Source: Rhodothermus bifroesti
Lineage (GTDB): Bacteria; Bacteroidota; Rhodothermia; Rhodothermales; Rhodothermaceae
Assembly (NCBI RefSeq): GCF_017908595.1
Contig: NZ_JAGKTL010000001.1
Location: 596,001-660,000, forward strand
Direction: 5' to 3'
DNA length: 64,000 nt
Shown here piece by piece: positions 63,855-64,000 of this stretch; position 1 is the stretch's first letter, and each line of letters starts with the position of its first letter. Made by a program: the position numbers and the translations under genes. The notes below the pieces were generated by a model, which searched no databases, had not been told where the DNA came from, and saw only the letters and a list, made by a program, of their open reading frames with translations.

Positions 63855-64000
63855 GGCGGGTGCAAATTTTAACGCCAGCACATGTCGCCCGCATGCTGGA
63901 TCGGATGGCCTATGAAGTGTTGGAGCGCAACCGTGGTGGAGCGGGATTGGTTGTGGTGGGCATTCAGCGTAAAGGGGTATCGGTAGCGGAGAAACTAGCT
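63851..64000 (+). CDS. pyrR: Bifunctional pyrimidine operon regulator / uracil phosphoribosyltransferase, 3' truncated
   Basis: The first 50 codons are in the window: MRRVQILTPAHVARMLDRM, AYEVLERNRGG and GLVVVGIQRKGVSVAEKLA match the start of PyrR, where the GIxxxG-type loop precedes the PRPP region. PyrR binds pyr mRNA to attenuate transcription and has weak UPRTase activity. The phosphoribosyltransferase motif lies past the end. Start overlaps the stop of the FnIII-like gene. No anti-terminator or PyrR-binding loop was identified upstream. Confidence 0.8.
   Translation, partial: MRRVQILTPAHVARMLDRMAYEVLERNRGGAGLVVVGIQRKGVSVAEKLA

Overview
The window looks like chromosome of a Rhodothermus-like bacterium (Rhodothermota). 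The evidence is indirect: a short primary sigma factor without region 1.1, several outer-membrane barrel proteins, a type IX-style C-terminal tail, a secreted GH16 glucanase and GH37 trehalase, and an eNOR-like heme-copper enzyme. Base composition looks moderately GC-rich by eye. Genes are densely packed, with many ATGA or few-base overlaps, and many starts lack a clear Shine-Dalgarno. No tRNA, rRNA, insertion sequence, prophage or CRISPR array was recognised.

Layout. 1-2.3 kb: end of a CorC/HlyC protein, then prpB-prpC (2-methylcitrate cycle). 2.4-8.7 kb: a biotin operon on the minus strand in the order birA-bioB-bioF-bioZ-bioA-bioD, headed by a BirA-type operator that overlaps the promoter and the birA start codon. 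8.8-14 kb: GH16 lipoprotein, ROK sugar kinase, HDAC/AcuC-like deacetylase, RlpA-like protein, DJ-1/PfpI protein and a cold-shock gene with a clear terminator. 14.4-19.1 kb: S10 peptidase, trehalase, methyltransferase and alcohol dehydrogenase. 19.1-24.7 kb: S41 protease, tatC, an OPRT-like protein, glyA and two small DUF-type genes. 24.9-29.6 kb: DUF1028 protein, lactate dehydrogenase, GDSL lipoprotein and a FadL-type porin. 29.8-38.3 kb: ATP-grasp ligase with lysine 2,3-aminomutase, a membrane protein with a degenerate GGDEF, ktrB-ktrA and a giant peptidase/propeller/barrel protein.

38.4-53.1 kb: rpoD, a GH3-type acyl-acid amido synthetase, folP-cdaA-pcm, aroE, tenA, pgeF, an OmpA lipoprotein, an SDR, a choice-of-anchor B protein, a DUF368 (PopT) transporter with a TPR protein, tmk and a Fur-family regulator. 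53.1-56.3 kb: a four-gene heme-copper operon whose catalytic subunit keeps all six metal-ligand histidines but has Gln where oxygen reductases have the cross-linked Tyr. It is best read as an eNOR-type nitric oxide reductase, preceded by a perfect 16-bp palindrome. 56.4-63.3 kb: an AraC regulator divergent from an ADH / DUF5916 / aldo-keto reductase / cupin / barrel series resembling an aldehyde-stress island. The window ends in pyrR.

How the genes work together. The biotin genes form one self-regulated unit that makes its own pimeloyl precursor through a FabH-like BioZ. KtrAB (potassium uptake) and CdaA (c-di-AMP synthesis) are likely functionally linked. The eNOR cluster is the most distinctive respiratory system. 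All assignments come from reading translations and motifs; no database search was run.
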